Positions 7,303 through 14,842 of a stretch of DNA of 33,719 bases are shown piece after piece. The DNA is taken from NCBI RefSeq assembly GCF_902806265.1, contig NZ_CADCVZ010000034.1, positions 1 through 33,719 of the forward strand. Reading direction: 5' to 3'. The position numbers and the translations under genes are program-made. Source of the DNA: an uncultured Sphingomonas sp. GTDB taxonomy: Bacteria > Pseudomonadota > Alphaproteobacteria > Sphingomonadales > Sphingomonadaceae. The first letter of the stretch is position 1. Every line of letters starts with the position of its first letter. The notes under the pieces are model-generated. The model searched no databases, was not told the DNA's origin, and saw only the letters and a program-made list of their open reading frames with translations.

Positions 7303-7923
7303 ATGGGTTGGCATCATCGGGGTTGTGGTAGGGAAAGCGGCCTTCCGCGCGGCCTGTTTGTGGTGGGGCCGCGGGGCTGGAGCTTCGGCCCGGGCGGAAA
7401 CTTCCATTTCGAGTTCGGCGAAGGGCCGGGCGGCTGGAGCGGCCGCGGCCGTGGCGGGCGGCGGCGCATGTTCGGCTCGGGCGAGCTCCGCCTGGTGCTG
7501 CTCAAGCTGATCGCCGACGAGCCGCGGCACGGCTACGACCTCATCCGCGCGATCGAGGAGCTGACCCACGGCGACTACGCGCCGAGCCCCGGCGTGGTCT
7601 ATCCGACGCTGAGCCTGCTGGCCGACGAGGGGCTGGTCGAGGAGCAGCCGGGCGAGGGCGCGCGCAAGCGCTTCGCAGCGACGGAGGCGGGACGCGCGCA
7701 TCTGGCGGGGAATGCTGAAGAGGTCGCGCGGCTGTTCGAGCGGCTGGAGGAGCATGGCTCCTCGCGGCGGAAAACCAGCCGGCCCGAGCTGGGCCGCGCA
7801 GTCGGCAACCTGATGCACGCGCTACGCAACCGGGTGGCGCATGAGGGCTGGAACGAGGAGCTGCTGAACGAGGTGACCGACATCCTCGACGACGCGGCCA
7901 AGCGAATCGAGCGGCTGCGGTAA
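7303..7923 (+). CDS. PadR family transcriptional regulator
   Basis: A 206-residue regulator. Residues 60-140 form the PadR winged helix: ELRLVLLKLIADEPRHGYDL, then SPGVVYPTLSLLADEGLVEE, and the wing with GARKRFAATEAGRAHL. Residues 150-205 are helical and likely dimerise the protein. The first 58 residues are an unusual Gly/Arg/Phe-rich, probably disordered extension ending in GRGRGGRRR, which may add non-specific nucleic-acid contact. The ATG follows CAGGAGA at good spacing. The inducer and targets are not evident: the only adjacent genes are rarA (divergent) and, past a dispersed palindrome, a convergent glycosyltransferase. Autoregulation through the 7261-7285 dyad is likely. Confidence 0.93.
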   Translation: MGWHHRGCGRESGLPRGLFVVGPRGWSFGPGGNFHFEFGEGPGGWSGRGRGGRRRMFGSGELRLVLLKLIADEPRHGYDLIRAIEELTHGDYAPSPGVVYPTLSLLADEGLVEEQPGEGARKRFAATEAGRAHLAGNAEEVARLFERLEEHGSSRRKTSRPELGRAVGNLMHALRNRVAHEGWNEELLNEVTDILDDAAKRIERLR

Positions 7924-7926
7924 GCC

Positions 7927-8003
7927 GTCATCCCGGCGGAGGCCGGGGTCCCGTCCGGTAGGGCGCGCATCGGACCTGAGACCCCGGCCTGCGCCGGGGT
8001 GAC
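7927..8003. repeat. dispersed GTCATCCCGGC palindrome, copy 1
   Basis: A 77-bp imperfect inverted repeat: the left arm GTCATCCCGGCGGAGGCC followed by GGGGTC, the right arm GACCCCGGCC followed by TGCGCCGGGGTGAC. It begins 4 bp after the padR stop and ends 3 bp before the 3' end of the convergent glycosyltransferase. The same kind of element recurs at 10108-10183. It resembles REP-like intergenic repeats common in sphingomonad genomes and could act as a bidirectional terminator or mRNA end stabiliser. Confidence 0.85.
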
Positions 8004-8005
8004 GG

Positions 8006-9172
8006 TCAGCCCCTGATCCGCGCCAGCCGCTCGCGTCGCTCGATCGCGCGGCGGTAGGTGCGGATCACGGCGGAATTAATGCGGTCCCAGTCCTGGGTCT
8101 CGGCGAAGGCTAGCGCGGCGGCACCGTGCCGCTCGCGCAAGGCCGGGCTCTCGGCGTAGGCCTGAAGTGCGTCGGCAAAGCCGTCGATGTCGCCGGCATC
8201 GACCAGCACGCCGTTCTCGCCATCGCGGATCAGGCTGGTGGCGCCCGTCGCTTCCGCGGCGATCACCGGCAGCTTGCAGGCCATCGCCTCAAGCGTGACG
8301 TTGCCGAAGGTTTCGGTGATCGAGGGGTTGAGCAGCACGTCGGCGCTGGCGAGGTCGCGGGCGAGGTTGGCGCCTTCCTGGTGGCCGAGGAAGATGCCGG
8401 CGGGGAGGCGGCCCTCGAACCACGGGCGGGCGGGGCCTTCGCCGATCACCACCACCTTGTGGCGCACGCCGCGGCGGGTCAGCTCGTCGGCGGTGTCTGC
8501 AAACACGTCAAGGCCCTTCTCCATCACCACGCGGCCGAGGAAGGCGACGGCGAGCTCGTCGTCGGCGATGCCGAGACCGCGCCGCCAATCCATATCGCGA
8601 CGGCCGGGGTTGAACTGCTCTCGATCGACGCCGCGCGCCCAGATCGCGATGTTGCGGTTCATCCGCTGGGCACGGAGCACGGCAGCGGTCGATTCGGCAG
8701 GCACCAACAGCGCGTCACACCGACGGTACAGCCTGCGCAGCAGGGCGCGGACCGCCGGCTCGAGCAGTTCGAGATGGTAATAGGCGAGATAGGTCTCAAA
8801 GCGGGTGTGGACGGAGGCGATCGAGGGAATGCCGCGGCGCCGGGCCCAGGTCACGGCGCGATGCGACACGACATCCGGGCTGGCGATGTGCACGAGGTTC
8901 GGCGCGAAGTCGGCAAGGTCGCGGCGGACCCCGGGAGTGAGCGCCAGCGGCGAACGGTATTCCTTGCGGCCGGGCAGGGCAATCGATGGCACGGACACCA
9001 GGTCGCCCGTCGGCGGAAAGGCGGGCTCGGGAATGGTCGGCGAATAGACGCGCACCTTGGCGCCCTGCCGGAGCAGGTAGCCGACCAGCCGGTTAAGCGC
9101 TTGGTTCGACCCGTCGCGCACGTAATTGTAGTTGCCCGAGATGAGGGCGATGCGGAGGTCGGACGCGTCCAT
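8006..9172 (-). CDS. GT4-type glycosyltransferase
   Basis: A 388-residue retaining glycosyltransferase of the GT-B fold. The N-terminal domain starts LRIALISGNYNYVRDGSNQA and contains VHIASPDVVSHRA and SIASVHTRFETYLAYY. The C-terminal nucleotide-sugar domain shows VAFLGRVVMEKGLDVFAD (about residues 205-222), VVIGEGPARP, and the E-x7-E type signature in NPSITETFGNVTLEAMACKLPVIA (about 300-323). It resembles the MgtA-like lipid or mannosyl transferases, but donor and acceptor cannot be read from sequence. Start chosen at MDASDLR (9172), where similarity begins; upstream codons are low-complexity and there is no strong RBS. Predicted cytoplasmic, membrane-peripheral. Confidence 0.88.
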   Translation of the reverse strand: MDASDLRIALISGNYNYVRDGSNQALNRLVGYLLRQGAKVRVYSPTIPEPAFPPTGDLVSVPSIALPGRKEYRSPLALTPGVRRDLADFAPNLVHIASPDVVSHRAVTWARRRGIPSIASVHTRFETYLAYYHLELLEPAVRALLRRLYRRCDALLVPAESTAAVLRAQRMNRNIAIWARGVDREQFNPGRRDMDWRRGLGIADDELAVAFLGRVVMEKGLDVFADTADELTRRGVRHKVVVIGEGPARPWFEGRLPAGIFLGHQEGANLARDLASADVLLNPSITETFGNVTLEAMACKLPVIAAEATGATSLIRDGENGVLVDAGDIDGFADALQAYAESPALRERHGAAALAFAETQDWDRINSAVIRTYRRAIERRERLARIRG

Positions 9173-9296
9173 GACGGCGCGGTCTAGCGGGGTCCGCGGC
9201 GTCTTTCCACTTGGCCGCTGCTGCTGCGCCGGAGAAGGACAGCCAGCGCGGCAACCGCAGCTAGGCGTAGGAGGCGGGTCATGGCAGGGAGATGGG

Positions 9297-9803
9297 GTGG
9301 GTTCCTCCGCCGCCAAGTCCTGCCTGCCGCCGGTGGTGGACGCGGGCGTGCGCGTGCTAGTCCTGGGCAGTCTGCCAGGCGAGGCGTCGCTGGCGGCGGA
9401 GCGCTATTACGCGCACCCGCGCAACCAGTTCTGGCGCTTGCTCGAAACGGTGCTTGAGGAACCGCTGGAGGCGTTGCCGTACCCCGTGCGCCTCGACCGG
9501 TTGCTGAGCCGCGGCGTGGGGCTGTGGGACACGGTGGCGAGTGCGGAGCGCAAGGGCAGCCTGGACGGCGCGATGCGGGCGATCGCCGCCAATCCCTTGC
9601 CGACGCTGGTCGAGACCCTGCCTGAGCTTCGCGCCGTCGCCTTCAACGGCGGCACCGCCGCGCGGCTCGGCCGGCGCGAACTTGGCATCACGTCTTTGAC
9701 GCTGGTGGACCTGCCCTCGTCCAGCCCGGCGCTGACCCTGCCGTTCGCCGCCAAGGCCGAACGCTGGGCCGCGCTTAAGCCCCTGGTGATTGACAGGTCT
9801 TGA
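9297..9803 (+). CDS. DNA-deoxyinosine glycosylase (uracil-DNA glycosylase superfamily)
   Basis: A 168-residue base-excision repair enzyme. The start region matches family members: CLPPVVD, then VRVLVLGSLPGEASLAAERY (about residues 17-37) and YYAHPRNQFWRLLETVL. Motif GVGLWDTVASAERKGSLD (about 76-93) and VAFNGGTAARLG (about 117-129) follow, then LPSSSPAL, which corresponds to the substrate loop. It would excise hypoxanthine or related deaminated bases from DNA. I chose GTG at 9297 since GGGAG lies five bases upstream and the family usually starts just before CxPPV; the longer frame gives an implausible Cys/Arg-rich leader. It is divergent from the glycosyltransferase gene and 21 bp ahead of a small unknown gene. 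Confidence 0.85.
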   Translation: MGSSAAKSCLPPVVDAGVRVLVLGSLPGEASLAAERYYAHPRNQFWRLLETVLEEPLEALPYPVRLDRLLSRGVGLWDTVASAERKGSLDGAMRAIAANPLPTLVETLPELRAVAFNGGTAARLGRRELGITSLTLVDLPSSSPALTLPFAAKAERWAALKPLVIDRS

Positions 9804-9824
9804 GCCGCAGCCCACCTCGCGAAC

Positions 9825-10103
9825 ATGGTAGACAGCACCATCGAGCCGCCCCCCAGCCTGTCCATGGTCGACGAAGCGCTGGTCGCGGGCACCATCGCCA
9901 ACACCAACGGATTGCTGGTGATCCTCGCCAAGCTGGTCGCCCGCGGCGTGTTCGACGCCAGCGACCTCAAGGCGTTCAGCGAGAGCTATTCCAAGCCGCT
10001 CGACCATGAAGGCATGCGCGAGAATGAGCTGGTCAGCCAGATGCAGGACCAGATGGAGAGCACGCTTGCCGAGCTGATGCGGTTTCTGAGCGAGCAGGGC
10101 TAG
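9825..10103 (+). CDS. small helical protein of unknown function
   Basis: A 92-residue, acidic protein with no signal peptide or membrane segment. It looks all-helical: residues 13-40 (SMVDEALVAGTIANTNGLLV), then GVFDASDLKAFSESYSKPL, and a C-terminal helix MQDQMESTLAELMRFLSEQ. I do not recognise a named family. It starts 21 bp after the deoxyinosine glycosylase, probably in one transcript, and is followed 4 bp later by a dispersed palindrome that may end that transcript. No strong RBS is seen before the ATG, so translation may depend on the upstream gene. Confidence 0.7.
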   Translation: MVDSTIEPPPSLSMVDEALVAGTIANTNGLLVILAKLVARGVFDASDLKAFSESYSKPLDHEGMRENELVSQMQDQMESTLAELMRFLSEQG

Positions 10104-10107
10104 GATC

Positions 10108-10183
10108 GTCATCCCGGCGGAGGCCGGGATCCCATGCGACCTGCGCGCTTTTGCATCTGGGATCCGGCCCACGCCGGGATGGC
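10108..10183. repeat. dispersed GTCATCCCGGC palindrome, copy 2
   Basis: A 76-bp imperfect inverted repeat. The left arm begins GTCATCCCGGCGGAGGCC and continues GGGATCCC; the right arm is GGGATCCGGCCC followed by ACGCCGGGATGGC. The left 20 bases are identical to copy 1 at 7927. It lies between the small unknown gene and crtZ, 30 bp before the crtZ ATG, so it may end the upstream transcript and form part of the crtZ leader. Confidence 0.85.
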
Positions 10184-10213
10184 GTCCGGACTGCAAGACA
10201 CTATATCCGCCCC

Positions 10214-10756
10214 ATGCCCACCATCGCCGGCATCGCCCTGTTCCTGCTCACCCTCTTGGGCATGGAGGCGTTCGCCTACGCCATGCACCGCTGGGTGATG
10301 CACTCGCGGCTCGGGTGGTCGCTGCACCGCAGCCACCATAGCGAGCGCTCGGGCTGGTTCGAGTGGAATGACCTCTACGCGGCGGTCTTTGCGGTGCCGT
10401 CCGTTCTGCTGATCTACGGCGGCCTGAGCCTCGGTTGGGGTGAGTGGACGGTGTGGGTCGGCGCGGGTATTGCGGCCTACGGCGTAGTCTACTTCGGCTT
10501 CCATGACGTGATCGTGCACAGCCGCCTGGCCCACCGGATCGTGCCGCGCTCGCCTTATTTCAAGCGGATCGTGCAGGCGCACAAGCTGCACCATGTTTCG
10601 CAAGGGCGGGAAGGGGCGGTAAGCTTCGGCTTCATCTACGCGCCGCCGGTGGATCGGCTGAAGCGGCAGCTATCCAGGAGCGGCAAGGCCGATGTCAGGG
10701 CGCCGCGGGGGCGGAGCGAGGACGAGTCCACAGACCGCCGCGCGGAGAAGGTCTGA
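10214..10756 (+). CDS. crtZ: beta-carotene hydroxylase CrtZ
   Basis: A 180-residue integral membrane di-iron hydroxylase that adds 3-hydroxyl groups to beta-ionone rings (beta-carotene to zeaxanthin). All histidine clusters are present: H25-x4-H30, H38-x2-H41-H42, H97-x4-H102, and H123-x2-H126-H127. Hydrophobic segments at about 4-22, 56-75 and 79-96 anchor it in the inner membrane. The ATG at 10214 begins the conserved part; the frame is open upstream without conserved sequence. The last 20 codons are polar, of low complexity, and overlap the 3' end of convergent crtB by 62 bp, so this tail is likely not functional. It completes the pathway encoded by crtYIB next door. Confidence 0.95.
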   Translation: MPTIAGIALFLLTLLGMEAFAYAMHRWVMHSRLGWSLHRSHHSERSGWFEWNDLYAAVFAVPSVLLIYGGLSLGWGEWTVWVGAGIAAYGVVYFGFHDVIVHSRLAHRIVPRSPYFKRIVQAHKLHHVSQGREGAVSFGFIYAPPVDRLKRQLSRSGKADVRAPRGRSEDESTDRRAEKV

Positions 10757-11645
10757 CCGGCCACACCGCTTCCCAAAAAGCTTCCATCACCAGCGCCGCC
10801 TTCTCCGCCTTGGAGGTGGTGATCCGGCTGTCCCACGCCCGCTCGCCCAGCGCCGCAGCGCGGGTCGCGACCTCGCCGTAGATCCCCGATGCGGACAGCA
10901 CCGCCCAGCGGCTGCGGAACGGCAGGCGGGCGGCGCCGGTTCGGGCCGAATGGCGGTAGCGGTCGGCGGTTTCCGACAGGTGGCGGGTCATGCGGGCCAG
11001 GGCGGGCCGATGCTTGCGGTCGGTGAGGTCGGCACCGGTCAGGTCCTCCGCTTCGAGCCACTCGGCCGGCAGGTAGACGCGGCCGACCCGGGCGTCCTCC
11101 ACGATGTCGCGAGCGATGTTGGCAAGCTGAAAGGCGATGCCGAGGTCGGCGGCCCGGTCCAGCGTGTCCGTGTCGCCTGGGGCGACGCCCATGACATGGG
11201 CCATCATCACCCCAACCGCGCCCGCCACCTGGTAGCAATAGGAGAGCAGCTCGTCCTCCGTCTCCGGCCGCCAGCCCGCGGCGTCGCGTTCGAAGCCGGC
11301 GAGGTGGTCGTCGGCGATTTGTGAGGGGATGGCGCACTCGCGGGCGACGGTGCGGAGCGCTTCAAAGGGGACGACGCCGGTCGGTTCGTCCGACAAGGCC
11401 TGAGCGGTGCGGTCCTTGAGGAAGGCGATGCGCTCGCCGGGGTTGTCGGGGGCAGCCGCATCGTGGCCGAGGGTCTGCCCGTCCGTCACATCGTCGCAGG
11501 CGCGGCACCAGGCATAGAGCAGCCAGCTCCGCTCGCGTGTCTGCTGATCGAACAGCTGGCTGGCGAAGCGGAAGCTTTTGGAGCCGACCGAGATGCTCGC
11601 CAGCGCGGCCTCGACCAGCCGTGCCCGCTCGTCCGCAGAACTCAC
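10695..11645 (-). CDS. crtB: phytoene synthase CrtB
   Basis: A 316-residue prenyl-transferring synthase that joins two geranylgeranyl diphosphates to phytoene. The first Asp-rich motif is D51-D52-V-T-D55 in LLYAWCRACDDVTD, and the second is in QLANIARDIVEDARVGRVYLP (about residues 168-189). SVGSKSFRFAS near the N-terminus is also typical. The start is GTG at 11645; the bases GTGA overlap the crtI stop codon, so translation is coupled to crtI. The 17 C-terminal residues after AFWEAVWPV are Pro/Arg-rich and read into the end of crtZ. It is the last gene of crtYIB. The GGPP synthase that feeds it (crtE) is not in the window. Confidence 0.95.
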   Translation of the reverse strand: MSSADERARLVEAALASISVGSKSFRFASQLFDQQTRERSWLLYAWCRACDDVTDGQTLGHDAAAPDNPGERIAFLKDRTAQALSDEPTGVVPFEALRTVARECAIPSQIADDHLAGFERDAAGWRPETEDELLSYCYQVAGAVGVMMAHVMGVAPGDTDTLDRAADLGIAFQLANIARDIVEDARVGRVYLPAEWLEAEDLTGADLTDRKHRPALARMTRHLSETADRYRHSARTGAARLPFRSRWAVLSASGIYGEVATRAAALGERAWDSRITTSKAEKAALVMEAFWEAVWPVRPSPRGGLWTRPRSAPAAP

Positions 11646-13108
11646 GCGAGCATCAATCCCGCGGTGGCCTCCGCGCTGCCGACCACGCCCGGAATGCCGG
11701 CGCCCGGATGCGTGCCCGCGCCGACGAAGTACAAGTTGCGGATCTTGTCGTCGCGGTTGTGGGTGCGGAACCAGGCGCTCTGCCACAGCACCGGTTCCAG
11801 GCTGAAGGCCGAGCCGAGGTGCGCGCCAAGGTCGCGGCCGAAATCGGTCGGCGCGTAGTGGAAGCGGGTGCGGATGCGCTGGCGGATGTCGGGGATCAGC
11901 CGCTCCTCCAGCACATCGAGGATCACCTCGGCGTAACGCTCGCCGTCGCGGTCCCAGTCGATCTTCTCCTGGCCCATGTTGGGCACCGGCGCGAGGGCGT
12001 AGAAGGTGGAGCAGCCTTCGGGCGCCATGCTGGGGTCGGTCACCGTAGGGTGATGGAGGTAGAGCGCCGGGTCCGCCGCCAGCTCCCCGCGCTTGTAGAT
12101 GTCGCCCAGCAGCTCCTGGTAGCGCGGACCGAACAGGATGGTGTGGTGGGGGATGCCGGGGAAGGTGCCCTCCAGCCCGAAGTGCAGCACGAACAGGCTG
12201 GGCGAATAGCGCTTGCGCTTCAGGCTGCGGACCTGGGCCGGGCCGCGCTTGCTGCCTTCCAAAAGGCCGTAGCTGTGAATGATGTCGCCGTTTGAGGCGA
12301 CCGCGTCGGCTGTCCCATGCCAGCCCGAGCGGGTACGGACGGCGCGGGCGCGCTCGCCCTCGGTCTCGATCGCGACCACCGGATCGGCCAGCCGAAGCTC
12401 GCCGCCCAGCCGCTCGAACAGGCGCACCATGCCGGCGATCAGCTTGTTGGTACCGCCCTTGGCGAACCACACGCCGCCGTCGCGCTCGAGCTTGTGGATG
12501 AGCGCGTAGATGGACGAGCAGGTCAGCGGATTGCCGCCGACCAGCAGCGTGTGGAAGCTCAGCGCCTGGCGGAGGTGCTCGTCCTCCACATAGCCGGCGA
12601 CGATCGAGTAGACCGAGCGCCAGGCCTGGTAGCGGGCCAGCGCAGGGGCGGCCTTGAGCATGTCGAGGGGGCTCTCGAACGCCTTGGTGCCGAGCTTGCG
12701 ATAGCCTTCCTCGAATACGCCCGCGGAATAGGTGAGAAAGCGCTTGTAGCCCTCCCAATCGCGCGGGTTCAGCTTCTCGATCGAGGCGCGGAGCTGCTCA
12801 TCGTCGTTGGTGTAGTCGAACACCGTCCCATCCGGCCAGTCGAGCCGGTAGAAGGGGGTAACCGGAACCAGGTCGACGTCGTCCGCGATGTTCTGCCCGG
12901 ACAGTTGCCACAGCCGCGCGAGGCAGTCGGGATCGGTAATCACGGTCGGGCCCGCGTCGAATACATGGCCGTCGCGTTCCCAAACATACGCGCGGCCGCC
13001 GGGCTTGTCGCGCGCTTCCACGATCGTGGTCTGGACTCCCGCGGACTGCAGGCGGATGGCAAGGGCGAGACCGCCGAAGCCGGCACCGATGACGATCGCG
13101 CTTTTCAA
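11642..13108 (-). CDS. crtI: phytoene desaturase CrtI
   Basis: A 488-residue FAD-dependent desaturase converting phytoene to lycopene (or neurosporene). The N-terminal dinucleotide motif is AIVIGAGFGGLALAIRLQSAG (residues 4-24, 20-odd), followed by EARDKPGGRAYVWERDGHVFD. The C-terminus carries the family signature YFVGAGTHPGAGIPGVV (about 459-475). The start is TTG at 13108: AAGGAAG lies just upstream, the conserved sequence begins at the next codon, and TTGA overlaps the crtY stop by 4 bp. An upstream longer frame runs inside crtY and has no family similarity. Membrane-associated; acts between CrtB and CrtY. Confidence 0.96.
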   Translation of the reverse strand: MKSAIVIGAGFGGLALAIRLQSAGVQTTIVEARDKPGGRAYVWERDGHVFDAGPTVITDPDCLARLWQLSGQNIADDVDLVPVTPFYRLDWPDGTVFDYTNDDEQLRASIEKLNPRDWEGYKRFLTYSAGVFEEGYRKLGTKAFESPLDMLKAAPALARYQAWRSVYSIVAGYVEDEHLRQALSFHTLLVGGNPLTCSSIYALIHKLERDGGVWFAKGGTNKLIAGMVRLFERLGGELRLADPVVAIETEGERARAVRTRSGWHGTADAVASNGDIIHSYGLLEGSKRGPAQVRSLKRKRYSPSLFVLHFGLEGTFPGIPHHTILFGPRYQELLGDIYKRGELAADPALYLHHPTVTDPSMAPEGCSTFYALAPVPNMGQEKIDWDRDGERYAEVILDVLEERLIPDIRQRIRTRFHYAPTDFGRDLGAHLGSAFSLEPVLWQSAWFRTHNRDDKIRNLYFVGAGTHPGAGIPGVVGSAEATAGLMLA

Positions 13109-14247
13109 TGTTCTTCCTTCAGTACGGCCAAGGCCCGCGAGATGGGGACGGGGGGCTTGCCGGCCAAGATGCGTATGCGGTCTGCTACTGAACTTCGTCC
13201 AGCGTAGAAGCGGGCGATCAAGGGTTCGGGGAGGCGGTAGAAGCGCTGCAGCACGCGATACCGTTGCGGCGGCTTGGCCGCGCGGAACAGCATTCGCGCG
13301 AGAAAGCGCTCGTACCAGCCGTGCCGCCAATGTTCGCGGGCGCGTTCACGCGTGGCCTCCGCCAGCCGGTCGAGCGGCAATTCATCCGCTAGCCAGGAGG
13401 CGAAGCGAACCGCGTCGGGCAGCGAGTAGCTGGTCAGGGGATGAAAAAAGCCGCCGCGGGCGCCGGCGCGGGCCACCGAATCATCCGCAGGCCAGAAGCG
13501 CTCGAAGTCGCCGCCGGTGAGGACCGGGAGCTGGCCGGTCTCCTCGCGGCTGCGGCGGGCGATCTGCCAGCCGCGCTGTGCAGCGTAGTCGCCGATGTTG
13601 TCGCGGAGCCGCTCCTCGTCGAGTTCCGGCCCGTCGGTGTAGTAGGTGTCCTCGACGAACAACTCGGTGGGGCTGAACGGCAGGCAGTAGACGAAGCGGT
13701 AGCCGTCGGACTGATCGACTGCCGCGTCCATGACGACCGGCTCGGCGAGGCCGTGGCCCTGGGGGATGTGCAGCAGCTGGCCGAGAAACTTCTGCCAGCC
13801 GAGCTTCAGCCCCTCCGCCTTGCCGCCACGGGCGTCGAGCACGGCACGGGCGGTCAGCACTTCGCCGCTGTCGAGGGTCGCGGACGTGGCCGTGACTCCG
13901 ACAGCGGCGGCACGGACGATGCGTTCAGGCGACAGGGTGGCGCAAACGACCTGGTCCAGCCGCTCGCTCTCGATTGAGCGGTAGGCTTGATTGAGCCGCC
14001 GGCCATGCTCGGGAAAGTCGACCCGGTAACCCGGCCAGCGGTGAACGACGAGCGGCTCCACGATCGCGCGGTCGCGCGGCGCCACGTCGCTTTCGAAGAA
14101 GGACCAGAGGTGGTTGCCGCCCAGCCGCTCGCTCGGCTCAACGATGCCGACGGTCAGCTCCGGTCGCCGCTGAGCCAGGGCCAGCGCGCACAGCCCGCCC
14201 GCCAGCCCGCCGCCGAGGATCAACAGGTCGAAGCGCTCGCGCGGCAT
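13105..14247 (-). CDS. crtY: lycopene beta-cyclase CrtY
   Basis: A 380-residue flavoprotein that closes both ends of lycopene to beta-ionone rings. The FAD motif LLILGGGLAGGLCALALAQ lies at residues 7-25, followed by the cyclase signature EPSERLGGNHLWSFF (about 37-51). Further family blocks are VDQSDGYRFVYCLPFSPTEL, FVEDTYYTD and FHPLTSYSLPDAVRFA. I prefer ATG at 14247 (MPRERFDLL); a TTG eight codons earlier is possible. It is the first gene of crtYIB, so the promoter must lie in the 139-bp gap shared with the divergent DUF2141 gene. Peripheral inner-membrane enzyme. Confidence 0.95.
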   Translation of the reverse strand: MPRERFDLLILGGGLAGGLCALALAQRRPELTVGIVEPSERLGGNHLWSFFESDVAPRDRAIVEPLVVHRWPGYRVDFPEHGRRLNQAYRSIESERLDQVVCATLSPERIVRAAAVGVTATSATLDSGEVLTARAVLDARGGKAEGLKLGWQKFLGQLLHIPQGHGLAEPVVMDAAVDQSDGYRFVYCLPFSPTELFVEDTYYTDGPELDEERLRDNIGDYAAQRGWQIARRSREETGQLPVLTGGDFERFWPADDSVARAGARGGFFHPLTSYSLPDAVRFASWLADELPLDRLAEATRERAREHWRHGWYERFLARMLFRAAKPPQRYRVLQRFYRLPEPLIARFYAGRSSVADRIRILAGKPPVPISRALAVLKEEH

Positions 14248-14386
14248 GGGAGCGCTGCTAGCGGCTAGCAAGGCGGGAGGCGAGGGCTAAGCCAGGCCGT
14301 GCCGCCGCTGCGGGCTGATGCGCGTCAAGCTACTGGCAATCTTCTCCGCTTAAGCACATCAATCTGGGACCAAGGGGAAGTGGGGA
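14248..14386. promoter_or_regulatory. divergent promoter region, crtYIB / DUF2141 gene
   Basis: This 139-bp gap must hold the promoters for crtYIB on one strand and the DUF2141 gene on the other. I see no unambiguous -35/-10 pair and no strong dyad. A purine-rich AAGGGGAAG lies just before the DUF2141 ATG as the likely RBS. Shared regulation of pigment genes and the secreted protein is inferred from arrangement only. Confidence 0.45.
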
Positions 14387-14842
14387 ATGGAACAGATGAT
14401 GTGGGACAAGCTTGGCCGTGGGCTGATGCTGGCGGGGGTGATGCTGGGGCTGGCCGGCGCCGCGCCGCCGCCGGCCGCGGACCTCAGCGTCAACCTGGCC
14501 GGCCTGCGCAGCGGCAAAGGGGTGGTGCGGGTGTGCCTGACCCAATCGTCCGCGCGCTTCATGGAGTGCAAGGAGACTGGTGCGGCGACACTGAATGTGC
14601 CGGCCGCCAAGGCCGCTCAGCTGTCCCTGGCCAAGCTCCGCCCGGGGAACTACGCGCTGCTGGTGATCCATGACGAGAATGGCAACGGCAAGCTCGACAT
14701 GACGCTGGGCATTCCCCGGGAAGGGTTCGGCTTTTCCAACAACCCGGCGATCCACATGCGCCCGCCGCGGCTCAACGAAGTACGCTTCAACCTCGCGCCG
14801 GGCGCGAGCGCGCAGACGGTGCGGATGCGCTACGTGCTCTGA
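14387..14842 (+). CDS. secreted DUF2141 domain protein
   Basis: A 151-residue exported protein. Residues 8-26 form a signal peptide (LGRGLMLAGVMLGLAGAAP), with probable cleavage near residue 26. The mature part is a DUF2141 beta-sandwich: VNLAGLRSGKGVVRVCLTQS, LRPGNYALLVIHDENGNGKLD (about 82-102) and the hallmark GIPREGFGFSNNP (about 106-118). Two cysteines in the first half may pair. Family function is unknown; the Asp/Asn-rich DENGNGKLD turn could bind calcium (inference). It is divergent from crtY, an arrangement I recall from other sphingomonads, which hints at a link to the cell envelope carrying the carotenoids. Its 3' end overlaps the convergent lipoprotein gene by 13 bp. Confidence 0.9.
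   Translation: MEQMMWDKLGRGLMLAGVMLGLAGAAPPPAADLSVNLAGLRSGKGVVRVCLTQSSARFMECKETGAATLNVPAAKAAQLSLAKLRPGNYALLVIHDENGNGKLDMTLGIPREGFGFSNNPAIHMRPPRLNEVRFNLAPGASAQTVRMRYVL

Noticed and set aside
9184-9282. 32-codon minus-strand frame with a hydrophobic start (MTRLLRLAAVAALAVLL) just upstream of the glycosyltransferase gene
   Set aside because: It has no ribosome binding sequence and lies in a GC-rich divergent promoter region where such frames arise by chance; its tail is only Arg-rich residue.
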